A DNA stretch of 6,685 bases from UBA9619 sp964630665 (GCA_964630665.1 CAZVVN010000117.1:1-6685), one strand, 5' to 3'; shown: positions 1-5,667, counted from the first letter of the stretch. Translations and numbers: made by a program. The notes: generated by a model from the sequence alone, not told the origin.

Positions 1-1
1 C

Positions 2-586
2 CTCGGCGCGGATTATTACACTGGAAACTGTCACAAATGGATGTGCTGCCCGAAGGGGACCGGATTCCTTTACGTGCAACCCGAACATCAGAGGTCAATC
101 CACCCCCTGGTGATCAGTCACGGCATGAACAGACCGCTTGCTGGCACCAGCCGGTTCCGCCTGGAGTTTGACTGGACCGGAACCTGGGACCCATCCGGAC
201 TGATCACGATTCCCACCGTAATCGATCAACTGGGAGGTCTGTACAAAGGCGGCTGGGAGGAGGTTATGGAGCGCAACAGGGCCCTTGCCATCGGAGGGCG
301 CGAGATTATTTGTCAGGCGCTGAAGATAGAGACACCGGCCCCGGTACAGATGCTGGGTTCAATGGCAGCGTTGAGGTTGCCCGTGTCGGATGACAATCGT
401 CAGATCGTTGTGGACAAAGTTGATCCGTTGAAGTCCCTGATGCGTACTCAGTACCGGATAGAGGTGTCGCTGTCCCCCTGGCTCTCGCCACCGGGACGGT
501 TTCTGAGAATCTCGGCCCAGCTCTATAACAGTCTGGCCGATTACACCCGCCTTGCGGAGGCCTTAGTAGCGGAACTCGCTGTTTAG
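2..586 (+). CDS. Class V aminotransferase, isopenicillin-N-epimerase-like (C-terminal half, 5' end outside window)
   Basis: The reading frame is open from base 2 to a TAG at 584-586, giving 194 residues with no start in the window. It opens with an active-site segment GNCHKW, whose lysine codon at 35-37 is the expected Schiff-base lysine for PLP, followed by CCPKGTGFLYV. Further on come FDWTGTWDPSG (codons at about 161-193) and a GSMAALRLP segment, both typical of isopenicillin-N-epimerase-like proteins. In this family the lysine sits near the middle of a protein of about 390-400 residues, so roughly the N-terminal half is missing. Family members are cytoplasmic PLP enzymes that epimerise, desulfurise or lyse amino-acid derivatives; the true substrate is rarely the penicillin precursor, and it cannot be deduced here. 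No beta-lactam biosynthesis gene is visible nearby. The gene converges on the acyl-CoA dehydrogenase 48 bases away. Family assignment is firm; substrate is unknown. Confidence 0.85.
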   Translation, partial: LGADYYTGNCHKWMCCPKGTGFLYVQPEHQRSIHPLVISHGMNRPLAGTSRFRLEFDWTGTWDPSGLITIPTVIDQLGGLYKGGWEEVMERNRALAIGGREIICQALKIETPAPVQMLGSMAALRLPVSDDNRQIVVDKVDPLKSLMRTQYRIEVSLSPWLSPPGRFLRISAQLYNSLADYTRLAEALVAELAV

Positions 587-634
587 GGCAGGTTATTCCC
601 TAGATTGGGGATTAAGATAGCTTCGAGGTAGAGA

Positions 635-1789
635 TCAGTCCTCTAACTCTCGCAACATATTACGCGCGATAATCAGCTGCTGAATTTGGCTGGTGCCCTC
701 GTAGAGCCGGAAGATGCGTACGTCCCGGTAAAAACGCTCGATACCATAATCCGCGATGTAACCCGCTCCGCCGAATATCTGAACGGCCCGGTCCGCGACG
801 CGGCCTACCATCTCTGTGCAAAAGTACTTGCAACATGAGCTTGCTGTTTGAATGTCCTGCCCCTGATCTTTCCGCACCGCAGCGTCGATGACCATCGATC
901 GTCCAGCATACCATTCAGTCTTCATATCTGCGAGCATGCCCTGAATCAGCTGGAACTGGCCGATCGGTTGGCCGAACTGGTGCCTCTGAGCCGCATAACG
1001 TACGGATTCCTCGATTAGACGGTCGGCGATCCCGACACATACCGCCGAGATGTGCAGGCGCCCCCGTTCGAGCACTTTCATAGCCGTGATGAAGCCTTTA
1101 CCCTCTTCGTTACCCAGCAGGCAGGATGCCGGTATACGGGCGTTGTCCAGCACCACGTCACAGACCTGGGCACCGTGTTGGCCCATTTTCTGTTCCGGCT
1201 GGCCGACCTTCAGACCGGGCGTGTCGGCCGGTACAAGGAAGGCCGATATGCCATGGGCCCCCGTCGAGTCGGCGTCAGTACGGGCCATCAGAGTGAACAG
1301 TCCTGCACGATCCGCATTGGTGATGTAACGTTTGGTGCCGTTTAGAATATAACAATCATCGCTTCTCACGGCGGTGGTGCGCACTGAGGCTGCATCGGAT
1401 CCTGCTTCAGGTTCGGTCAACGCGAAACTCGCCACCACTTCACCACTTGCGAGTTTTGGCAGCCAGTAGTCTTTTTGCTCCTGGCGCCCATCCATTACCA
1501 GGCCCTGACTTCCGATTCCTACATTGGTCCCGACAATCGTTCTGAACGCGGGTGATGCTCTGCCAAGTTCGAGGGCGATGCGGCACTCCTCCTCCATCGT
1601 CAGTCCCAGTCCCCCATAGGAAGCTGGAATCGAGATCCCGAACAGGCCGAGTTCACCCATTTTCCCAACCAGTTCGTCGGGTACCGTGTTCTCCTGGGCG
1701 ACCCTGGCTTCGTTGGGGATCAATTCTTGGTTTACGAATCTGCGAATCGTTTGGAGAAGCTGATCGAGGATGTCTTGATCTTGAATCAC
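635..1789 (-). CDS. Acyl-CoA dehydrogenase (FAD-dependent)
   Basis: This 384-residue protein has the normal length for the family and should catalyse FAD-dependent alpha,beta-desaturation of an acyl-CoA thioester in the cytoplasm, passing electrons to electron-transfer flavoprotein. The N-terminal helical domain (about 1-118) is followed by the first family signature ALTEPEAGSDA (123-133), the middle beta domain (about 120-230) and the C-terminal helical domain. The C-terminal domain carries RHQFGQPI (269-276), QIFGGAGYIADYGIERFYRD (337-356) and RLYEGTSQIQ (361-370). Glu364 in that last motif is at the usual catalytic-base position of the short/medium-chain type enzymes. The first usable start is the GTG at 1787-1789, because an in-frame TAA lies three codons upstream; only a weak GTGAG ribosome site precedes it. 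The GTG overlaps the TGA of a short upstream frame as GTGA. The gene is divergent from the crotonase gene, which suggests a shared acyl-CoA pathway. Substrate chain length cannot be told. Confidence 0.95.
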   Translation of the reverse strand: MIQDQDILDQLLQTIRRFVNQELIPNEARVAQENTVPDELVGKMGELGLFGISIPASYGGLGLTMEEECRIALELGRASPAFRTIVGTNVGIGSQGLVMDGRQEQKDYWLPKLASGEVVASFALTEPEAGSDAASVRTTAVRSDDCYILNGTKRYITNADRAGLFTLMARTDADSTGAHGISAFLVPADTPGLKVGQPEQKMGQHGAQVCDVVLDNARIPASCLLGNEEGKGFITAMKVLERGRLHISAVCVGIADRLIEESVRYAAQRHQFGQPIGQFQLIQGMLADMKTEWYAGRSMVIDAAVRKDQGQDIQTASSCCKYFCTEMVGRVADRAVQIFGGAGYIADYGIERFYRDVRIFRLYEGTSQIQQLIIARNMLRELED

Positions 1790-1854
1790 GGTGCGTTACT
1801 CACGACAAGCAGGTCACGTGCCGAAATGGCATATTGCCCAGAGATGACGATTGA

Positions 1855-1873
1855 CGCCCCAGACCCCGGGGCG
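1855..1873 (-). other. GC-rich stem-loop in the probable leader of the acyl-CoA dehydrogenase mRNA
   Basis: CGCCCC (1855-1860) and GGGGCG (1868-1873) are perfectly complementary around a seven-base loop, a stem of six G-C pairs. It lies 66-84 bases before the GTG start of the dehydrogenase. If transcription starts near 1888, as the weak promoter candidate implies, it would be close to the 5' end of that mRNA, where such stems often protect against decay. It could also be an operator. No T-run follows on either strand, so it does not look like a terminator. Confidence 0.3.
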
Positions 1874-1894
1874 GCAAGCCCGATGTGGAATCCC

Positions 1895-1924
1895 TTCATA
1901 AGAACAGTTTCAAAGTTTTTCCAA
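1895..1924 (-). promoter_or_regulatory. Weak sigma70-like promoter candidate for acyl-CoA dehydrogenase
   Basis: Read on the minus strand, TTGGAA (complement of 1919-1924) lies 18 bases before TATGAA (complement of 1895-1900). Each hexamer matches the consensus at four of six positions. Transcription would start near 1888 and leave a leader of about 100 bases before the GTG. The match is modest, and this is only the best pair found in the region. Confidence 0.25.
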
Positions 1925-1998
1925 TCGCGCGTTAGTATGCCATGGGTCGGGTAGTTGAAGCTGTTTCTTGTAAAAAGCGTGATTAATCTCGCTGGCCG

Positions 1999-2030
1999 AT
2001 AGCTATTCAGAGAGTTCTCTACCATGCATG
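1999..2030. promoter_or_regulatory. Cluster of three palindromes, possible operator
   Basis: ATAGCTAT (1999-2006), AGAGA-GT-TCTCT (2009-2020) and CATGCATG (2023-2030) follow one another with two-base gaps. Each reads the same on both strands, apart from the two central bases of the middle one. The cluster is 126-157 bases upstream of the crotonase start, inside the divergent spacer, where a regulator of acyl-CoA genes could bind. No known operator consensus is recognised, and short palindromes do arise by chance. Confidence 0.2.
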
Positions 2031-2145
2031 TGACCGAAGCCAAAACTTGAGGTCTCTTCGGGAGAACTTGGGGCTGTTGAGTGCTATCCTATCTCCAAAC
2101 AGGCCCCCAGATACCAAACTGGCGCCTCCTAGAAACTTTTCACCT

Positions 2146-2149
2146 GGAG
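2146..2149 (+). promoter_or_regulatory. Shine-Dalgarno site that sets the crotonase start
   Basis: GGAG lies six bases before the ATG at 2156. This places the start there rather than at the upstream in-frame GTG at 2081, which would add 25 residues that do not resemble the crotonase family. Confidence 0.8.
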
Positions 2150-2155
2150 AATAAG

Positions 2156-2956
2156 ATGACCACGGATCTGATGGAGTCGATAGGAAACGGGATTGCGACA
2201 CTAACCATGAACCGTCCCGCAGCACGCAATGCGCTGACGCCACAGATGATGGCGGGACTGTGCGAAGCGCTCCCAAGACTGGCGGCAGATCCCACGGTGC
2301 GGGTGGTCGTATTGACCGGCGCAGGGGGGGCGTTTTGCTCTGGAGGTGACGTCAAAGGCTTTGCAGATCGAGTAGCCGGTGACGCCGGGAATGAAAGCTT
2401 CGACCACAAAGTACACGACCTTCGTATCCGCATGGACATCACCCGGGTGCTGCACGAAATGCCAAAGCCGACTCTGGCGGTTATACCCGGCCCTGCGGCG
2501 GGTGCAGGTCTGTCACTGGCGCTTGCGTGTGACCTGCGGATCGCCTCCCAAGATGCAAAACTCACCACAGCATTCTCTCGGGTGGGGCTCTCCGGAGATT
2601 TTGGTGGCAGTTATTTTCTGACCTACCTGGTAGGTGCTGCGATGGCTCGGGAACTCTATTTCACCGGTAGGGTGGTGACAGGCTCAGAGGCTCATGAGTT
2701 GGGTATGGTGAATCGGGTAGCCTCTCCCGAAGCTTTACCTGACGATGGGGCGGCCTATGCCAGGGAACTCGGTGCCTTGCCGACGATTGCCGTGGGATAC
2801 ATGAAGAAGAACCTGAATGCAGCTCTACGGGGTTCGTTGGCAGATGTACTAGACAGTGAGGCGATACACATGATCCGCACTTTTGATACGTCAGATCACA
2901 AAGGGGCCGCCAGGTCTTTTGTGGAAAAGAAGGTCCCGGTGTTTCTGGGGCGATAG
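2156..2956 (+). CDS. Enoyl-CoA hydratase/isomerase (crotonase) family protein
   Basis: This 266-residue protein is the usual length for a single-domain crotonase. Visible family features are the early TLTMNRPAARNALT (15-28), the first oxyanion-hole segment AFCSGGDVKGF (59-69), the CoA-pocket and second oxyanion segment GPAAGAGLSLALACDL (112-127), and the conserved GLSGDFGGSYFL (144-155). The family binds acyl-CoA thioesters and stabilises an enolate; reactions include hydration, double-bond isomerisation, dehalogenation and C-C cleavage. The two glutamates of classical hydratases align with Ser120 and Phe140, so simple enoyl-CoA hydration is doubtful. Asp148 aligns with the aspartate of PaaG-like isomerases (VPD-x-GG region), which makes a double-bond isomerase plausible. 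The gene is divergent from the acyl-CoA dehydrogenase and convergent with the Nif11 gene. Family assignment is secure; the specific reaction is not. Confidence 0.93.
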   Translation: MTTDLMESIGNGIATLTMNRPAARNALTPQMMAGLCEALPRLAADPTVRVVVLTGAGGAFCSGGDVKGFADRVAGDAGNESFDHKVHDLRIRMDITRVLHEMPKPTLAVIPGPAAGAGLSLALACDLRIASQDAKLTTAFSRVGLSGDFGGSYFLTYLVGAAMARELYFTGRVVTGSEAHELGMVNRVASPEALPDDGAAYARELGALPTIAVGYMKKNLNAALRGSLADVLDSEAIHMIRTFDTSDHKGAARSFVEKKVPVFLGR

Positions 2957-3061
2957 GCCGGAGAGACCTAGAGGTCCGCTTGTTGCCTGCTGTTTCAATA
3001 AGTTTCGGGAGCGGGAAATTGCAACGCATCAAATTGTTTTATGTGCTGTTTCTTATGACCC

Positions 3062-3259
3062 TCATCTGAACAAATCAATTGTTCGTTGGCTGCCCAACTT
3101 GGATAGGGCCTGTTCTATATCTTCGGCATTGAACTCAAATCCTTGTTCCGCTCCAAGGGTAATCAGGGTATCACTATTGATCTGGTTGCTTATCTTTGCT
3201 CTTAATTCTTCACGTCTCCCTACCTCCTCCACAAATTGGTTGAGACTTTCTTTGCTCAT
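3062..3259 (-). CDS. Standalone Nif11-domain peptide (Nif11-like leader family), 65 residues
   Basis: The product starts MSKESLNQFVEEV and continues through a charged helix (RREELRAKI), a LITLGAEQGFEF segment (32-43) and an acidic NAEDIEQAL helix (44-52). This order matches the Nif11 domain: a helix with a conserved Phe and Leu, then an A/G-x-x-x-G-F-x-F turn, then an E-D-[LI] helix. Nif11 domains act as leader regions of precursors of ribosomally made modified peptides, or occur as small free proteins of unknown role, including near nitrogen-fixation genes. Here only 13 residues (SKLGSQRTIDLFR) follow the domain. There is no Gly-Gly cleavage motif and no Cys/Ser/Thr-rich core, so a normal precursor is unlikely. 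A strong AAAGGAG site (3270-3276) lies 10 bases before the ATG and supports real translation. The gene follows the PhyH-family gene on the same strand after a 160-base gap. No peptide-modifying enzyme or exporter of known type is in the window. Confidence 0.8.
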   Translation of the reverse strand: MSKESLNQFVEEVGRREELRAKISNQINSDTLITLGAEQGFEFNAEDIEQALSKLGSQRTIDLFR

Positions 3260-3269
3260 GACAGCTCTG

Positions 3270-3296
3270 CTCCTTTGATTTGTTTCATGAAAGGAA
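3270..3296 (-). promoter_or_regulatory. Ribosome binding site of the Nif11 gene, possibly hidden in a hairpin
   Basis: On the minus strand TTCCTTT (complement of 3290-3296) can pair with AAAGGAG (complement of 3270-3276) around a 13-base loop, giving seven pairs including one G-U. The AAAGGAG is the Shine-Dalgarno site of the Nif11 gene, so the fold would block ribosome entry. The stem is mostly A-U, so it is weak and could be a switchable or temperature-sensitive element, or chance. The complementarity is directly visible; the regulatory role is inference. Confidence 0.35.
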
Positions 3297-3312
3297 GAGC
3301 GCTAGCTCGCTC
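3297..3312 (-). terminator. Short stem-loop between PhyH and Nif11 genes, weak terminator or attenuator candidate
   Basis: On the minus strand GAGCG and CGCTC form a five-pair stem with a six-base loop AGCTAG, followed directly by TTCCTTTC. A short GC-rich stem followed by a pyrimidine-rich run resembles a weak intrinsic terminator after the PhyH gene, about 110 bases past its stop. The stem is short and the T-run is interrupted, so partial read-through into the Nif11 gene would be expected. It abuts the possible ribosome-site hairpin at 3270-3296. Confidence 0.3.
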
Positions 3313-3419
3313 ATTGCATTTGGCCTTTCGATCGATTTCAGTTGCCGTGCCACACCGGTCAGACTGATCTTGCGGATTTGTCGAGAATCTACGCGTGTAG
3401 GCATGCCCTGCCAATGGGT

Positions 3420-4322
3420 CTATGTGCGTGCGGGGGTCGTATCCGAACCTTGTTGAAGGGAAAAGATCGAAGTATAGCCGCCGGACCAGTCCGGAGGGAG
3501 AAGGCAAGGGCCCGGGTCATGGCGAGCCCAACGCGCCGCTTTACCTCGAACGATTTTCTGGTCATAACGGGACACGGCCGGATTGAAAGTGTAGGTCATC
3601 GCATCTGCGGCGGCATAGGCATTGAGAAGCAAGGGGCGAGGTCGAGCACTATGATTCACCTTAGAGCCGTGGACAGTCCTGCAGTTATGAATAGTGATGG
3701 AACCTGCGGGTCCAGGCAGATAAGCCGCCCGGGACATGTCCAGCATGGCGACATCTTCCTCAGACAAGCAGCCGACCCATTGACCTTGTGCATCGTACTG
3801 GTCAAAAAGCCTGCCCTTGTGGCTGCCTCCGATCACACCCAGCGGTCCCTGTTCGTCGTCACAATCCTCCAGATACAACCCGACAGTGCAGGGCGTGTAG
3901 TTGGTATGGGGCCAGAAACTGATATCCTGATGCCATTTGACCTCTTCACCGCCTCCGGCCCACTTAAAATTGAGCTTGGAGTGGTGAAACTTGATGTTGG
4001 GTCCGATCAGGTCTGAGAGAATGTCAGTCACCTTGGTGGACGACGCGTAGGCCCAATAGGCGTCGTCATAGTCGTTGGGGCTGGTCAACCGGCGCAGTCG
4101 AGGATCCTCGGCACTGTGTCCGGGTTCCAGATCCCAGAGCGCATCGGAAACCGTAATCGCACAGCTTTCTTCGACAGCGTGGGCGGTCGCCTCCCGGAGG
4201 CGCTTGAGAGTCTGTTGATCGATCGCATTTTCGATCAGCAGGTAACCATTTTCGAAATAGAACTCCTGCTGTATCCGGGAAAGTGTCTGCGGGGTTGTTT
4301 GAAGGACATCGTCCGGGGCCAT
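3420..4322 (-). CDS. Phytanoyl-CoA dioxygenase (PhyH) family Fe(II)/2-oxoglutarate oxygenase
   Basis: This 300-residue protein fits the length of bacterial PhyH-family enzymes. The N-terminal segment FYFENGYLLIENAID (21-35) is the typical opening of the double-stranded beta-helix fold. The metal triad is visible as His131 and Asp133 in KWHQDISFW (129-137) and His218 in NCRTVHGS (213-220). Arg229, 11 residues after the distal histidine, matches the 2-oxoglutarate-binding arginine of the family. An aspartate in the HxD motif favours hydroxylation rather than halogenation, since the related halogenases have Gly or Ala there. There is no signal peptide, so the enzyme should be cytoplasmic. It would oxidise an unactivated carbon of a small molecule or CoA ester, but the substrate cannot be read from sequence. 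The start is the ATG at 4320-4322, preceded at eight bases by AGAGG. A good promoter lies upstream (4405-4433). The Nif11 gene follows on the same strand. Confidence 0.92.
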   Translation of the reverse strand: MAPDDVLQTTPQTLSRIQQEFYFENGYLLIENAIDQQTLKRLREATAHAVEESCAITVSDALWDLEPGHSAEDPRLRRLTSPNDYDDAYWAYASSTKVTDILSDLIGPNIKFHHSKLNFKWAGGGEEVKWHQDISFWPHTNYTPCTVGLYLEDCDDEQGPLGVIGGSHKGRLFDQYDAQGQWVGCLSEEDVAMLDMSRAAYLPGPAGSITIHNCRTVHGSKVNHSARPRPLLLNAYAAADAMTYTFNPAVSRYDQKIVRGKAARWARHDPGPCLLPPDWSGGYTSIFSLQQGSDTTPART

Positions 4323-4404
4323 TGTCTTAACCTCTAGGGTATCTACCTAGTCTGGGCCTGGTAGGGAGCCAGTCAGTCGTGCACAGGACCCCCCGAAGAG
4401 GGGA

Positions 4405-4433
4405 AATATGTATTTAGTTCAAGATAATGTCAA
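4405..4433 (-). promoter_or_regulatory. Sigma70-like promoter for the PhyH-family gene
   Basis: On the minus strand a perfect -35 hexamer TTGACA (complement of 4428-4433) is followed after exactly 17 bases by CATATT (complement of 4405-4410), which matches the -10 consensus at four of six positions. Transcription would start near 4398, giving a leader of about 75 bases. The predicted start falls in a small GC stem, CCCC (4391-4394) with GGGG (4400-4403). A CTAGG/CCTAG dyad (4334-4350) lies near the end of the leader and overlaps the Shine-Dalgarno site. This is the best promoter in the window. Confidence 0.55.
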
Positions 4434-4524
4434 AGCAGGCTCCGAACAGTGTCTGCGAGAAGTTTTATTGGATCATTTGATTAACCCGCTTGCTACAGGT
4501 TAAACCCCTGATACGCATAAAAAG

Positions 4525-4553
4525 ATGTCAAACAGACCGCCTCGCACTATGAT
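4525..4553 (+). promoter_or_regulatory. Sigma70-like promoter candidate for the hydrolase gene
   Basis: ATGTCA (4525-4530, four of six matches) and TATGAT (4548-4553, five of six) are separated by 17 bases. A start near 4560 would give a leader of about 50 bases before the ATG at 4613. It is divergent from the PhyH promoter, with about 90 bases between the two -35 elements. Confidence 0.4.
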
Positions 4554-4598
4554 GATAGTTGTTCCGTCCCCCAAGACTCGTCCGCAAGGTTGGTTTCC

Positions 4599-4605
4599 AG
4601 AGAGG
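4599..4605 (+). promoter_or_regulatory. Shine-Dalgarno site that sets the hydrolase start
   Basis: AGAGAGG ends seven bases before the ATG at 4613. This favours that start over the in-frame TTG at 4559, whose 18 extra residues (rich in Arg and Pro) lie outside the family domain and have no ribosome site. Confidence 0.8.
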
Positions 4606-4612
4606 TATAGGT

Positions 4613-5479
4613 ATGGCAGATTCCGAACTTCGGCAGGTCAGTGTGCTGACCTTCAATATTCTTTATGGTGGCACTTATCTGGGCCTGCCTCTCGAACAGA
4701 CCGCTGCTGCCATTCGTTCGGCTCAGGTAGACATTGTGGTGATCTGCGAACAGTGCGGGAACGCCCAAGGCCTGGCGGACGTTCTGGACTTGAACTGCCA
4801 CGTGGTTGCTGCTCCGCCTTACTGGCAGAGTGTGGCGCTGCTCAGTCGCTACCCGGTAATGGAGTCGTTTGCCAACGGTGCCAGGTTGAATCTCGGTGAT
4901 GGACAGTCACTCTGTGTCTTTGGCGTGCATCTGACCTCGTCACCATACCAGCCTTATCGTGCAAGGGATGGGCGTTACGAGCAGAAAGAGGAGCTTGTGA
5001 TCGAAGCACGGCAAACACGAGAGCGGCAATTACTTGACGTGCTTGCGGAAATTCATCCCCTGATCAAGGGTGGTGAGAAGGTGCTTCTCTGCGGTGACTT
5101 CAACGAGCCATCCCATCTGGATTGGACTTGCGCTTGCGCAGACCTGCACTTTGGCCTGGAGATGGCCTGGCCGTGTTCCCGCGAGGTCGCTAACCTCGGT
5201 ATGCAAGATGCCTACAGGCAGTTGTTCCCGGATCCCCACAAACACCCCGGCCATACCTGGACCCCTGTACCTGGAAAGGGTGCCGGAGGCTGCGAGACTG
5301 CGGAACATGAAGTGCATGACCGTATCGACTTTGTTTACGGGTCGGGAGCGGGTCTAGTCCCGATTGAGGCCGCCGTCATTGGTGAACACCACGACCACGC
5401 GGATATTGTTGTTTCCCCGTTCCCCTCGGATCACCGCGGCGTAAAGGTGAAATACGAAATAGATCGAACTGAAGGCTGA
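4613..5479 (+). CDS. Endonuclease/exonuclease/phosphatase (EEP) family metal-dependent hydrolase
   Basis: This 288-residue protein carries the EEP motifs in order: VLTFNILYGG with Asn15, DIVVICEQ with metal-ligand Glu46, FGVHLTSS with His106, LCGDFNEP with Asp162 and Asn164, HDRIDFVY with Asp236 and Asp239, and PSDHRGV with the catalytic pair Asp273-His274. All catalytic positions of the fold are present, so it should be an active Mg2+-dependent phosphodiesterase or phosphatase. The family includes DNA-repair nucleases, sphingomyelinase-like enzymes and inositol phosphatases. The lack of DNA-binding features typical of Xth/APE enzymes favours a small-molecule or lipid phosphoester substrate, but that is weak inference. 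There is no signal peptide or membrane segment, so it is predicted cytoplasmic. It appears to be transcribed alone, 272 bases before the transporter gene. A GGGCCGGCCC palindrome (5487-5496) follows the stop. Confidence 0.9.
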   Translation: MADSELRQVSVLTFNILYGGTYLGLPLEQTAAAIRSAQVDIVVICEQCGNAQGLADVLDLNCHVVAAPPYWQSVALLSRYPVMESFANGARLNLGDGQSLCVFGVHLTSSPYQPYRARDGRYEQKEELVIEARQTRERQLLDVLAEIHPLIKGGEKVLLCGDFNEPSHLDWTCACADLHFGLEMAWPCSREVANLGMQDAYRQLFPDPHKHPGHTWTPVPGKGAGGCETAEHEVHDRIDFVYGSGAGLVPIEAAVIGEHHDHADIVVSPFPSDHRGVKVKYEIDRTEG

Positions 5480-5661
5480 AACTATTGGGCCGGCCCGCCT
5501 ACGCAAGACCCCGAACATCGCTATGAGTGAGTTAAGGCGACGAGTAACTGCACCTCGCAATTTGTTGATGTTTTAGGCTGAAATACAAGGCCTTACCATG
5601 TCCGGTGTGACGATTTTGTCTAAACTAATCAGGATATTGTTATAGAGAATTTTGTTGCGTC

Positions 5662-5667
5662 TATAAT
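5662..5667 (+). promoter_or_regulatory. Consensus -10 element, candidate promoter of the solute-binding protein gene
   Basis: A perfect TATAAT lies 84 bases before the ATG at 5752 in an A+T-rich stretch. The best -35 match, TTGTTA (5637-5642), is 19 bases away, longer than ideal, so an activator may be needed. Transcription from about 5674 would place the stem-loop at 5678-5703 at the very 5' end of the mRNA. Confidence 0.35.

Larger units (their letters stand above)
1790..2155. other. Divergent control region between acyl-CoA dehydrogenase and crotonase genes
   Basis: These 366 bases separate two divergent starts and should carry both promoters. They contain a GC-rich stem-loop (1855-1873), a weak promoter candidate for the minus-strand gene (1895-1924), three closely spaced palindromes (1999-2030), a near-palindrome centred on CACGTG (1812-1822) and the crotonase Shine-Dalgarno site (2146-2149). 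A minus-strand frame (2043 to 1786, TTG start, with an internal ATG at 1897-1899) is open across most of it. Its translation resembles no family I recognise, so I do not call it a gene. No convincing sigma70 pair was found for the crotonase gene. Confidence 0.6.

Noticed and set aside
595..612. ATTCCC/GGGGAT stem between the convergent aminotransferase and dehydrogenase genes
   Set aside because: It has only six pairs including a G-T, with no T-run on either strand, so it is not convincing as a terminator.
2081..2155. Upstream GTG extension of the crotonase gene
   Set aside because: The 25 added residues do not resemble the family, and a clear Shine-Dalgarno site precedes the ATG at 2156.
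2957..3061. Search for a terminator between the convergent crotonase and Nif11 genes
   Set aside because: Only GACC-TAGA-GGTC (a four-pair stem) was seen, with no T-run; a GAACAA/TTGTTC inverted repeat (3068-3084) lies inside the end of the Nif11 gene and is A-T rich.
3256..3507. 83-residue minus-strand frame ending in an ATGA overlap with the Nif11 start
   Set aside because: It starts inside the PhyH coding region in another frame and shows no domain-like sequence; the Nif11 gene has its own strong ribosome site.
3342..4016. Long plus-strand frame of 224 codons opposite the PhyH gene
   Set aside because: It lies antisense to a gene with a complete catalytic triad and has no recognisable domain, so it is a shadow frame.
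4559..4612. TTG start giving an 18-residue longer hydrolase
   Set aside because: No ribosome site precedes the TTG, while AGAGAGG is well placed before the ATG at 4613.
5487..5496. GGGCCGGCCC palindrome after the hydrolase stop
   Set aside because: A perfect palindrome without a loop or a T-run is not a terminator, and ten-base GC palindromes can arise by chance.
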